DNA from: Bacteroidota bacterium
Lineage (GTDB): Bacteria; Bacteroidota; Bacteroidia; UBA4408
Length of the DNA stretch: 64,000 bases
Reading direction: 5' to 3'
Assembly (NCBI GenBank): GCA_963169745.1
Contig: CAUJCU010000002.1
Span: 434,001-498,000, forward strand
The notes below the pieces were generated by a model, which saw only the letters and a list, made by a program, of their open reading frames with translations, did not search any database and was not told the origin of the DNA. This document shows, piece after piece, positions 47,401 to 54,105 of the stretch (its first letter is position 1; the number at the start of each line of letters is the position of its first letter). A program made the position numbers and the translations under genes.

Positions 47401-49599
47401 GGTTCCGTTAAATACCTGAGTAAAGTTAGAGTTTGCAATCCAGTCGCTGGCTCCGGTAAATGATGGCTTGTTGGTATGAGCCATCCATATAGTCCAATTG
47501 TTATAGTCGGTTGGAGTTAAAGTAGCTGTACCATAATAATAGCGAACTCTGGTAATATAAGGCGTTGTTCCGCCATTGGTAGCGTAGTTTAACTCGTTGG
47601 TATAATATAAAGTTTGTGAGTAGCTGTAATCCCAACAACCTTGAATAGGCAAAGCATTCGAATATTCAATAGGACCAATTTGGCCTGCCGGTGGCATATA
47701 GAATGAGTATGTAGCCCATGCGCTAAAGCCATTAACCCCGCAGTTGCTGCGTACGTGCAAGTAATTGGTTACTCCGTTAGTGGCGGTAACACCGGCCACA
47801 CTAAGGCCAGCTGTATTGGTTCCGGAAGGCGGAGGTGTAGCGCTGGTGCTTACCCAGTACTCGTAGCTTGAAGGTACCGGTGCTGCGGCTGCCCAGCTAA
47901 TATTAGCGGTAGTATTGGTTACCGGGGTAGCTGTTAAGCTCGAAGGTGTAGGTGGGTTACACAGTGGCTGCTCTTCAATAACAACCTCATCTATAAATAT
48001 ATTTGCCCCCCAATCCGAATAGGCATTAAAAATAACATAACGCCCGGCTCCCATAGAGCCCCCAGGGAAGTTAAACTGGTAATCATACCAGCCATCAGCT
48101 CCGCTCTCGGCAGGTGCCTGGGTTCTTTCACGTCTGATAGTACCCAATAAGGTAGCCCCCGTTAAATTTGGTGCTGTATTGTAATACACTTTTATTTCAT
48201 CATCGGCACTATAATACGTATCGCGGTACATTTTAAAACGTACACGGTAGTTGTTACTTGGTAAATTAAGAGAGCGTGATACCAAGTTGGCTGAAACTCC
48301 AACAGAATACGACCAGCAATTAAAATAAGGCATACCGGCACCTATTGGGGTAACTGTTGGGTTAGCACCTGCGGCAGTACGTTGCCACAAACCGGTACCG
48401 CTAACCTGGTTATTTTGCCAGCATGTAGGGGCAAAAATTGGTGAGTTAAAGGTTTCGGTATGCGGGAAAACCGAAATATCAACACAAGATGTGATAAATG
48501 TTCCGGAAGCATTATAACCGTTTGTACCGTTACCTCCGCCAACAGGTGGTACGTGCGACCACAAACCATCGGCACTTGGCTTACTGCTTTGAACGCGCAC
48601 CTGATATGAAGTAGATCCGGTTAATCCGGTTAAAGTTGCTGATGTTCCTGCAACGGGGTTTCCGGTAAAGTTAGTCCAGTTACAATCACCCGTAATGCGG
48701 TACTGCACATTGTATTGTGTAGCATTGGCCGGGGCGGTCCAGCTTATGGTAGCTGTGGTGCTGGTAATTCCGCTAACTGCTGCAAATACACGTACAGGAG
48801 CCGGGTCGCTAGTAAGTGGCTTTTTCCAGGTAAAGGTTAAGCCGCTTGCCGGTTTTAAACCAGCATTGGCACTGTTAAAATAAGCGGTATTGCTATTGGC
48901 ACGTCCGGTTACGGCATTAGCCCAGGTACAACCGGCATTTGAACCAACATTATCAATCATGATGTTATTGATGTCTGTTTGCCAGTTACCAGCAACCTGA
49001 CCGTTGGTTTTCCAACCCACTTGCGGGTAAGTAGTACTAGCAGCAGGAGTCATGGTGCCATACACAAACTTAATATCACCGGTGCTGGTGTTTAAGCGCA
49101 CCTGAAAGTTAAGTACATCAGAATATCCGTAGCGGTTCATGTTTTGCCACTCAAATACTACCTCGCTACCTATAATTTGGTAATACATATTACCCCCCAG
49201 GTCTGAGTTTAAGTCGCGGCCAAAAGGAGCAAAAATAACGTTACCGTTAGCCATAGCGGTACTCAATGGGGTATATTGTCCAGATGGTGTAGGTGCTGCA
49301 CCACTAAACAGGGCCAACCAGCCATTAGAGCACATACGGGCATTGCTGTAGTTTATGCTGTTAATGCTGATACTTGGCGTAAAGCTCAGGTTAGTGGCCA
49401 CATCATCGCCATCAGGAACCGAAGTTCCGGTACCACTAATAGAGGTATAGGTACCCGCACTTATGGTAAGGGGGTAAAGTGGGGCAAGCTGCGCTTGGGC
49501 AGTGCCGGCCCACAAAAACAAAAATCCGGCTACCCAGGCAGTAAGGCGCAGGTACCAGCTTTGTTTTGCTGTTTTAATACGTGTTTTTATTGACTTCAT
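41467..49599 (-). CDS. giant multidomain surface protein with T9SS sorting domain
   Basis: A 2710-residue exported protein. After a ~36-residue signal peptide come a beta-rich domain (to about 260), a fibronectin-III-like domain (about 270-345), and three related FN3-plus-jelly-roll blocks, each ending in a YLHVRSNCG-like motif (near 620, 910 and 1150). A GEVED domain follows (about 1230-1320, with YIDWNNDLDFDD and GEYEDYTL), then CHU/Ig-like modules, a repeat-poor beta region, a PKD domain (about 2550-2620, NWNFGDG), and a T9SS type A tail (last ~75 residues). It is probably an adhesin or matrix protein. It lies 20 bp downstream of a small secreted-protein gene. Confidence 0.9.
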   Translation of the reverse strand: MKSIKTRIKTAKQSWYLRLTAWVAGFLFLWAGTAQAQLAPLYPLTISAGTYTSISGTGTSVPDGDDVATNLSFTPSISINSINYSNARMCSNGWLALFSGAAPTPSGQYTPLSTAMANGNVIFAPFGRDLNSDLGGNMYYQIIGSEVVFEWQNMNRYGYSDVLNFQVRLNTSTGDIKFVYGTMTPAASTTYPQVGWKTNGQVAGNWQTDINNIMIDNVGSNAGCTWANAVTGRANSNTAYFNSANAGLKPASGLTFTWKKPLTSDPAPVRVFAAVSGITSTTATISWTAPANATQYNVQYRITGDCNWTNFTGNPVAGTSATLTGLTGSTSYQVRVQSSKPSADGLWSHVPPVGGGNGTNGYNASGTFITSCVDISVFPHTETFNSPIFAPTCWQNNQVSGTGLWQRTAAGANPTVTPIGAGMPYFNCWSYSVGVSANLVSRSLNLPSNNYRVRFKMYRDTYYSADDEIKVYYNTAPNLTGATLLGTIRRERTQAPAESGADGWYDYQFNFPGGSMGAGRYVIFNAYSDWGANIFIDEVVIEEQPLCNPPTPSSLTATPVTNTTANISWAAAAPVPSSYEYWVSTSATPPPSGTNTAGLSVAGVTATNGVTNYLHVRSNCGVNGFSAWATYSFYMPPAGQIGPIEYSNALPIQGCWDYSYSQTLYYTNELNYATNGGTTPYITRVRYYYGTATLTPTDYNNWTIWMAHTNKPSFTGASDWIANSNFTQVFNGTVTFPGGGNWVEFILNTPFLWNGTDNIAIAVRENQVGWDCTPGFGIFDTPSLVPNGRSLITYRDNTPYDPNNPGSANGWYYSANTLQLVSMAPPACSAPSALNATPSSPSAATISWTAPVTPPSNGYEYVIDGTAADPSGAGTPTPFVSVAGAAATPGATQYLHVRSNCGGSGYSNWITWGPWVQPCNAVNTFPFTETFETSSPTRNCWTVNNYVTGTVNWTYGAGSGSGFGPVTTAYMGSTNAQFYSPSYAGNTTRLVSPAFDLSSMTAPKLTFYHAQPSWVGDQDELRVYYKTSLLGSWTLLATYTTDVSAWTKRDLALPSPTGDYYIAFEGKAFYGYGIGVDQVTIKEPTCFDPTNPAVAVNTPTDVNISWGLPLSGTPSGYEYWVSTSATPPGSGTATGGLSVNNVTATANVINYLHVRTWCGGADYSDWVTFPFVTSYCPVAATTYNTHYITNVTTTNALVNINNNSTYQAGGYQDFTGVAVNQYPGEDINITLSYISPGGAGLSVYIDWNNDLDFDDVGEWIASSNAYLYTGQANTIFNVPVSAPLGAHRVRIVFDWLSMNPTACGTITTGEYEDYTLNVIPIPSCTSASWASTYTTSTTTPLVCTGQLVDFTQAPIAPVATGITYRLEFSTAIAGPYSPVGSPQANSTFMGITPSNGFYRIVTLCNGSPIAATWTPVGIVISDPTVANTTPASNCGPGSLTLGANQTPAAATLVWYDSPLSTTVLGTGPSFTTPVINTTTTYYVQAQNLLPTADIGTSVNASNATIVTPFSTLWESHRQYYLVRKSELNNAGITSGDLTSLAFYVTTPGGMAMQNMTMRLATTTAANLNLGFGTATSAFTTVYTTPSEPIPAANAWKTFSFSAPFNWNGTDNLIIEICHYGTGWATSSTVRYTQTTFNSVCGIYQDGINLCGANDPVDVLNNNRPNMRFAANVSTCNSVRVPVVATINSLPTITGPSNQTFAPTPFSFNPLPLVSSTITPGSVVTYTPASGIYVDNNTTALYVANTNINNVTQYFAPLSTITYSAVATAPNGCSASHPFTITVDISGMPNDACSAANVNTTSGLAFFDINTLGAPQGVPLPCGGVNTRMVWYKTTVPSSGEVHVVTKQKGTDIVDLTATKVALFTSTSCTGLSNTACDGNTGPGEFTYAFTQATPGSTVYIRVSGVTGSPNEVGRAQMAVTSHLVWAPTNGDDASLAENWQAGDATALTTPSALKSIFVPSSVVKPRLTANTAVRGVTLNAAPPYFISQGINLNGFDLGVAGNWNMIPANGSANFTCGGNVIFNGPVAQTIGSGKTNFGNFTLNNPAGLTINSQTGVNCVLKTISGNLTTGGKLVLRSSAANTAALVDPTGGGTITGDASVERKIGSTSGYHYLSAAVSGANVNNTTTGWRDDFTILAALDNMVFIPGQIYSQLPSVWEYQEFVNNPIPEYGWVSATSATDPITPLKGFACVVPGNTVVDVFGPLNNGAVPSYSITLTDNGLNLLGNPYPSPISWNLFRTTNGSALATTGYKAFVSSGGYVGNYGTWDGSTGTLGVTDRIASSQAFFATGLGNTTVTAANTNRLISPADVIASFFGYNYVADLLRLDFSGNGYTDQMAVYFSDSRSDAFDNDATKLNSPVEGVPSIYTLAGNEHLSINAMGALNMEKVVPVGVNIKTAGTYTFGNVDMSTFAPSVIAYLEDVQTGTVTNLRAAAYSVTLPAGAINNRFFIHFHPAVELNAVNETCIGNDGQLMINYPASSTVNVVIKNAAGAVVSTLNNVSGAVTVNNLAAGNYAAEMTFGVAPNFYTTTDYFTVGGSNALYANLSASASSVDMAANTTVNFTATAQGATSFNWNFGDGTVITNGPANVSHTFTHAGNYTVSFEASNGSCTATASTALEVTNATGLTALAAQDLKVYGLGDKVTIQFGNKLEGNGSIEVINMLGEVISHLDQVPMKGNKEIQLSNIAAGQYMVKIVSNNKLFTDKVYLSRQ

Positions 49600-49619
49600 A
49601 TTTATTTAGTTTAAGTTAA

Positions 49620-50288
49620 TTATTTAGAAGCAGGAGGGCCGTTGTTGCCCGAAGCATTAAGTTTGGTTTGCAATTGCTCCATAGCATCGTTTAAAACAGT
49701 CATTAAGTCGTTGCTCAAGGTATTTACTTGATCATCGTTTAATTGTGTTTTTGCGTTATTAAGGGCATTTTGCATGAGGTTGTAGCCTTGTTTTTTAGCA
49801 TTATCGTATTGTGTAGCCGAGGCTGTTACATTACTTAAGTCATGCTTAAATTGCGTTACTACCTGCTTAGCGTTAATTACCACTTTTTTGGTTGTTTTGC
49901 TTGGTGCAGGTGTTTTAGCAGGGGCCGTTTCGGTTTTAGCCGGGCTTAATGCAGCGTTGCCCACCTTAGTGGCCGGAGCCGGAGCAGGTCTTGCTTGCTG
50001 TTCTTTTTTAGCTTCCATTTTAGCTTTTGTAGCTGCCTGGTCGGGGCTAAGTCTTTGTTCAGTGGCGCCCTGTTTTTCGGCCTTTTTTTGTTCGGCAGGG
50101 GTCAGGGTTTTGCCATCAGCATCTTTCACTACGTTAAACGTAGTTCCCGGGCCGTTGATCGTGGTACCGCTTGTAGGGGCAGCACCGCCAGCTTTGTTTT
50201 CCTGAGCCCAGGCCTGTGAGCTGTAGGCACCGGTAAACAGTGCTAAAGCGCAGCCTAAAGTCAGTTTAAAAAAATCTGTTTTTTTCAT
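49620..50288 (-). CDS. secreted Lys/Ala/Pro-rich low-complexity protein
   Basis: I do not recognise a family. The 222-residue protein has a signal peptide (about 1-28, ending SQAWA), a disordered Lys/Ala/Pro/Thr-rich middle (about 30-130, with repeated KTxAPxK-type stretches), and a C-terminal helical part (about 130-215) rich in Asn, Gln and Leu. Its stop is 20 bp upstream of the giant surface-protein start on the same strand, so the two probably form an operon. A helper or envelope-spanning role for the giant protein is only inference. Confidence 0.65.
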   Translation of the reverse strand: MKKTDFFKLTLGCALALFTGAYSSQAWAQENKAGGAAPTSGTTINGPGTTFNVVKDADGKTLTPAEQKKAEKQGATEQRLSPDQAATKAKMEAKKEQQARPAPAPATKVGNAALSPAKTETAPAKTPAPSKTTKKVVINAKQVVTQFKHDLSNVTASATQYDNAKKQGYNLMQNALNNAKTQLNDDQVNTLSNDLMTVLNDAMEQLQTKLNASGNNGPPASK

Positions 50289-50918
50289 GTTGCTTGTTTT
50301 GGTTTATAAATTAATTAATGGTTAATTTTTTTGTAGAATGGCAGCTTACTGTACTTCGGCTGCAAAATTCTTTGATTTAGCTGGTGTTGAATTGTTTTTT
50401 TTGTTTGTTCATAGGTTTAATTTTTATGTTTATGATTTGTGTTTATTCTGTAATGATATGTTAAGAGGCTTATTTTACTATGGTTTTAGTGTGTTTTTTA
50501 AAATTATTTCGGGACTTGTATTTAGGTATTTCGGGTTCATATTCGTTAATTATTTTAACACATTTTTACCATTTGAATGAGCTAATGTAGAATTTTCGAA
50601 AATAAGAAACAAGTTTTTTTATGTTTTTTTTTCGACTTTTTTAATTTTCTCTTAAAAACGGGCATCAAAAAAGGGTTAAAAAAAATATTTAACATTTTAT
50701 CTATTTGATTTTCAAGTTTTTAATTTTCTTGTCTAATTTTTAACATTTTAATAAAAAAGCAGGAATAAAAGTGTTGAAAAAAGTTTCGTTTTTAAAAAAG
50801 GAGCTAAAAACAATAATTATCGTTTAATCTTTTTAATTCATCGTTTTTTTCAATTAAAAAGAGTGCCCTGAGGTATCTGTTTAAAAAGCAAGAACAAACG
50901 ATTTCCATAAACACATAT
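50289..50918. other. AT-rich spacer between secreted-protein gene and array 2
   Basis: A 630-bp stretch of very AT-rich DNA with many T-runs. It must contain the promoter of the minus-strand surface-protein operon, but I cannot point to a convincing one. An 80-codon open frame (50338-50580) is Phe-rich, unlike a real protein, and is not called. Confidence 0.5.
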
Positions 50919-51582
50919 GTAAAAGCGATGCTGCGCTTTAGATTAAAGGAGCACCTTGTACTTGCTCATTTTGAAACAACCCTGTAAAAGCGATGCTTTG
51001 CTTCGCTTTAGATTAATGGAGCAAGTTGTACTTGCTGCACTATCAAATAACCTTACTGCTCTACCAAACCGAGCAAAGCTCTATCCATTAAAAAAACACG
51101 AAGCACAGCTTCGCGTTTACACTAAACAAGGAGCAAGTTGCACTTGCGTAGGTTCTGTAAAAGCGATGCTTTGCTTCGCTTTAGATTAATTCAGCAAGAT
51201 GCACTTGCTGCACTATAACCCACACGTAAAATGGAGCAAGTTGTACTTGCTGCACTTTGAAATAACATGCTGCTCTACCAAACCGAGCAAAGCTCTAACC
51301 ATTAAAAAACACGAAGCACAGCTTCGCGTTTACACCAAACAATGAGCACACGTAAAAGCGATGCTTTGCTTCGCTTTAGATTAATTCAGCAAGTTGCACT
51401 TGCTGCACTTTGAAATAACATGCTGCTCTACCAAACCGAGCAAAGCTCTATCCATTAAAAAACACGAAGCACAGCTTCGCGTTTACACTAAAACGTCAAA
51501 ATGAGCAAGTTGTACTTGCTGTACTATAAAATAACTTGCTGCACTATAACCCACACGTAAAATGGAGCAAGTTTTACTTGCT
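50919..51582. repeat. palindrome (REP-like) array 2, left of the transposase
   Basis: The same hairpin families as array 1. Forward GTAAAAGCGATGC elements occur near 50919, 50982, 51157 and 51353; inverted elements occur near 51097, 51310 and 51463. AGCAAGTTGTACTTGCT palindromes and GAGCAAAGCTC units lie between them. Most forward copies have one mismatch in the stem (GCGATGC against GCTTCGC). The last element, AGCAAGTTTTACTTGCT at 51566-51582, ends 44 bp before the transposase start. Confidence 0.85.
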
Positions 51583-51626
51583 TGGAATTAGAACAGCTAT
51601 TATTTTTGAAAATAAAATTCAATACT

Positions 51627-52154
51627 ATGTCAGAAAGTTATAAAATTGGTGAAGATGGTCTGTATTATGTTACTTTTGCTGTTGCAGGTTGGTTGGATGT
51701 TTTTACGAGGAGGATTTATCAAGAAATTTTTACTGATAGCATAAAGTTTTGTCAAAAAAATAAAGGTTTAAATATTTATTGCTTTTGTTTGATGCCCAAT
51801 CACGTGCATTTCATTGCTGATTCTTATGATGGAAGTCTAATTAATACATTACGATCGTTTAAATCGCATACTGCAAAAGCACTGATTGCTGCTATAAGTG
51901 AAAATCCTCAAGAAAGTAGAAAGGAATTATTTTTGCACCAATTTAATTATTTTGGTAAAAAAAGTAAAAACAATGAAAATCAATTTTGGAGGCATGATAG
52001 TCATCCTTTTTACCTTTACAGCAATGCAATGATAGAACAAAAAATAAATTATATTCATAACAATCCTGTTGAAGCAGGTTTTGTAAATGAGCCGCATGAG
52101 TGGAGATTGAGCAGTGCAAATCCGAATTTTGAAATTAAACTTGCTGCACTATAA
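51627..52154 (+). CDS. REP-associated tyrosine transposase (RAYT, IS200-like Y1 fold)
   Basis: A 175-residue HUH single-strand transposase. The metal-binding HUH motif is LMPNHVHF (His59, His61), and the catalytic Tyr is Y142 in INYIHNNPVEAGFV, the signature of the RAYT group. The ATG at 51627 is chosen over an upstream TTG at 51582 that lies in a repeat. The frame is intact. The last codons, giving KLAAL and the stop, are formed by repeat sequence (CTTGCTGCACTATAA), and a REP hairpin begins 8 bases after the stop. It lies inside array 2, so it is the likely enzyme that mobilised or maintains these repeats. Confidence 0.92.
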   Translation: MSESYKIGEDGLYYVTFAVAGWLDVFTRRIYQEIFTDSIKFCQKNKGLNIYCFCLMPNHVHFIADSYDGSLINTLRSFKSHTAKALIAAISENPQESRKELFLHQFNYFGKKSKNNENQFWRHDSHPFYLYSNAMIEQKINYIHNNPVEAGFVNEPHEWRLSSANPNFEIKLAAL

Positions 52155-52875
52155 AACTTCTGTAAAAGCGAAGGGGTGCTTCGCTTTGATTAATGGAGCA
52201 AGTTTTACTTGCTCATTTTGAAATAACCTTACTGCATAAAAAACCGAGCAAAGCTCTATCCATTAAAAAAACACGAAGCACAGCTTCGCGTTTACACCAA
52301 AACGTCAAAATGAGCAAGTTGTACTTGCGTAGGTTCTGTAAAAGCGATGCTTTGCTTCGCTTTAGATTAATTCAGCAAGTTGCACTTGCTGCACTTTGAA
52401 ATAACATGCTGCTCTACCAAACCGAGCAAAGCTCTAACCATTAAAAAAACACGAAGCACCGTAAAAGCGAAGCTGTGCTTCGCTTTCTTTAATTCAGCAA
52501 GTTGTACTTGCTGCACTATAACCCACACACGTAAAAATGAGCAAGTAAAACTTGCTCAATTTAAAATAACATGTTACACTACCAAGCCGAGCAAAGCTCT
52601 AACCATTAAAAAACACGAAGCACAGCTTCGCGTTTACACCAAACAATGAGCACACGTAAACGCGAAGCTGTGCGTCGCTTTAGATTAATTCAGCAAGTTG
52701 CACTTGCTCATTTTGAAATTACTTACTGCACAATAAACCGAGCAAAGCTCTAACAATTAAAAAAACACGAAGCGAAGCTTCGCGTTTACCCTGAATTTCA
52801 AAAATAACATGCTGCACTACCATGCCGAGCAAAGCTCTAGCAATTAATAAACACGAAGCACAGCTTCGCGTTTAC
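52141..52875. repeat. palindrome (REP-like) array 2, right of the transposase
   Basis: It continues the array directly from the transposase 3' end. Forward elements lie near 52162-52187, 52336, 52460 and 52656; inverted elements near 52272, 52614, 52767 and 52852-52875. At about 52452 an inverted element is cut short and fused to a forward one, which looks like a recombination junction. Spacer sequences are themselves repeated, so this is not a CRISPR. Confidence 0.85.
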
Positions 52876-52957
52876 TGTGTGTTGCTCCTAGTCAAAAAGG
52901 GCAAAATAAAGCCCAATTATTTTTTATTTGAATATTATTTTGTTTACTTTTGTAACT

Positions 52958-53353
52958 ATGTATAAGCTGGGGCTAATTTTATGGAGTGTTGTTTATACCT
53001 TTATGGTATCGGGCATTTATATGCAATGGCATTATTGCGAGGGGCGCTTAAACTCGGTATCTTTTGCAATTGCAGCACCTCATGATGAAAACTGCTGCGG
53101 CAGCAACATGCCGCAAGACGATGACTGCTGCCATAACCAACACCAGTTTTTAAAAGTTTATGACAGCCACCAGCAAGGGCAGCAATACAAAATTGCCAAG
53201 CCATTTTTTGAGTTTGAGACTGTGTTTGCCCAACCTATTTTTTCTTTAAGTACACCCCGTGCTGCTGTCTTGCGGCTGCCGGTATATACCCCGGGGCCAC
53301 CCGTCAGTTCAAAGCCTGCCCTATACCTCCAAAATCGGGTATTTTTAATTTGA
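52958..53353 (+). CDS. HYC_CC_PP family protein
   Basis: A 131-residue exported or membrane-attached protein. The family name reflects its motifs, all visible: MQWHYCEG near residue 27, the double-Cys segments ENCCGSN and DDCCHNQHQ near residues 47-60, and TPGPPVS near the C-terminus. These proteins occur in Bacteroidota close to heavy-metal efflux genes, as here; copper or silver binding by the His/Cys residues is likely but unproven. The ATG at 52958 precedes a hydrophobic signal-like segment; a TTG at 52928 is the alternative. It is upstream of the HMA protein gene. Confidence 0.78.
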   Translation: MYKLGLILWSVVYTFMVSGIYMQWHYCEGRLNSVSFAIAAPHDENCCGSNMPQDDDCCHNQHQFLKVYDSHQQGQQYKIAKPFFEFETVFAQPIFSLSTPRAAVLRLPVYTPGPPVSSKPALYLQNRVFLI

Positions 53354-53542
53354 TTTTTTATACACTGATACATCAGTGATGTAAACGGGCCGTGGGCGGT
53401 TCATTTTCACTGTGTTTTATGTGCTCGTTTGCTCTTTGTAGTGCATACCCAGCCCTATGGCATTAGACAGTGTTATCAGAGCGGCATCGAAGAGCATCAA
53501 CTGTGAATTAATACTATTACCATCATTTAAAAAATCAAAATT

Positions 53543-53920
53543 ATGAAAATCCTATCAATTATAATCAGTACCCTATTTCTGTTAACATCTAGTGCTTATG
53601 CTCAAAAAACAAAGCCGAGCGAGCAGGGCGTAAAAACAAGTATCGAAAACGGAATTACAACAGCCACCTTTAAAGTGTGGGGTAATTGCAGTATGTGTAA
53701 AAAAACCATCGAAAAATCGTTAAAGGTTGAAGGTGTTACAAAAGCTAACTGGAATGTAGATAGCAAAATGATAAGCGTATCGTACCAAGCCGGTAAAATT
53801 ACCCTCGACCAAATTCAAAAAAACATTGCTGCCGCAGGTTATGATAATGTGGCTTACAAAGGTAACGATAAGGCCTACGATAAACTGCACGAATGTTGCC
53901 AATACGAGCGTAAAAAGTAA
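53543..53920 (+). CDS. periplasmic HMA-domain metal-binding protein
   Basis: A 125-residue protein with a signal peptide (about 1-20, ending AYAQ) and a heavy-metal-associated domain (about 37-105). The metal site is GNCSMCKKT, a CxxC loop like that of CopZ and Atx1, and two further Cys (HECCQ) lie at the C-terminus. It probably delivers or sequesters Cu(I) or a similar ion in the periplasm, feeding the RND pump encoded downstream. It is 189 bp from the HYC_CC_PP gene and 185 bp from the nuclease-like gene. Confidence 0.87.
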   Translation: MKILSIIISTLFLLTSSAYAQKTKPSEQGVKTSIENGITTATFKVWGNCSMCKKTIEKSLKVEGVTKANWNVDSKMISVSYQAGKITLDQIQKNIAAAGYDNVAYKGNDKAYDKLHECCQYERKK

Positions 53921-54105
53921 TTTGCTAAAAAAGAGCATGAGCCACACCTTAAAGGGGTGATACAACAAACTAAAACTATATTTTAATTTTGAACCAAAAT
54001 TAAAAATAAAGGGGGTTTCCGAGGCTTTGTGTTTGCTAAGAACAGAGCCGTGTGTGTACCTGCTGCAAAAAAATAGTTTCGTTTTACTTTTTTTAAAAAG
54101 CTGCA

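Noticed and set aside
50338-50580. 80-codon open frame in the AT-rich spacer
   Set aside because: Composition is dominated by Phe and Tyr from T-runs; there is no start context or recognisable feature.
50956-52649. Short open reading frames running through the palindrome arrays (for example 50956-51189, 52193-52399, 52380-52649)
   Set aside because: They consist of translated repeat units and have no independent coding character.
53354-53542. Palindrome ACTGATACATCAGT in the spacer before the HMA gene as a metal-regulator operator
   Set aside because: The site is short and single, there is no regulator gene nearby, and a 5-bp stem of this kind is expected by chance.
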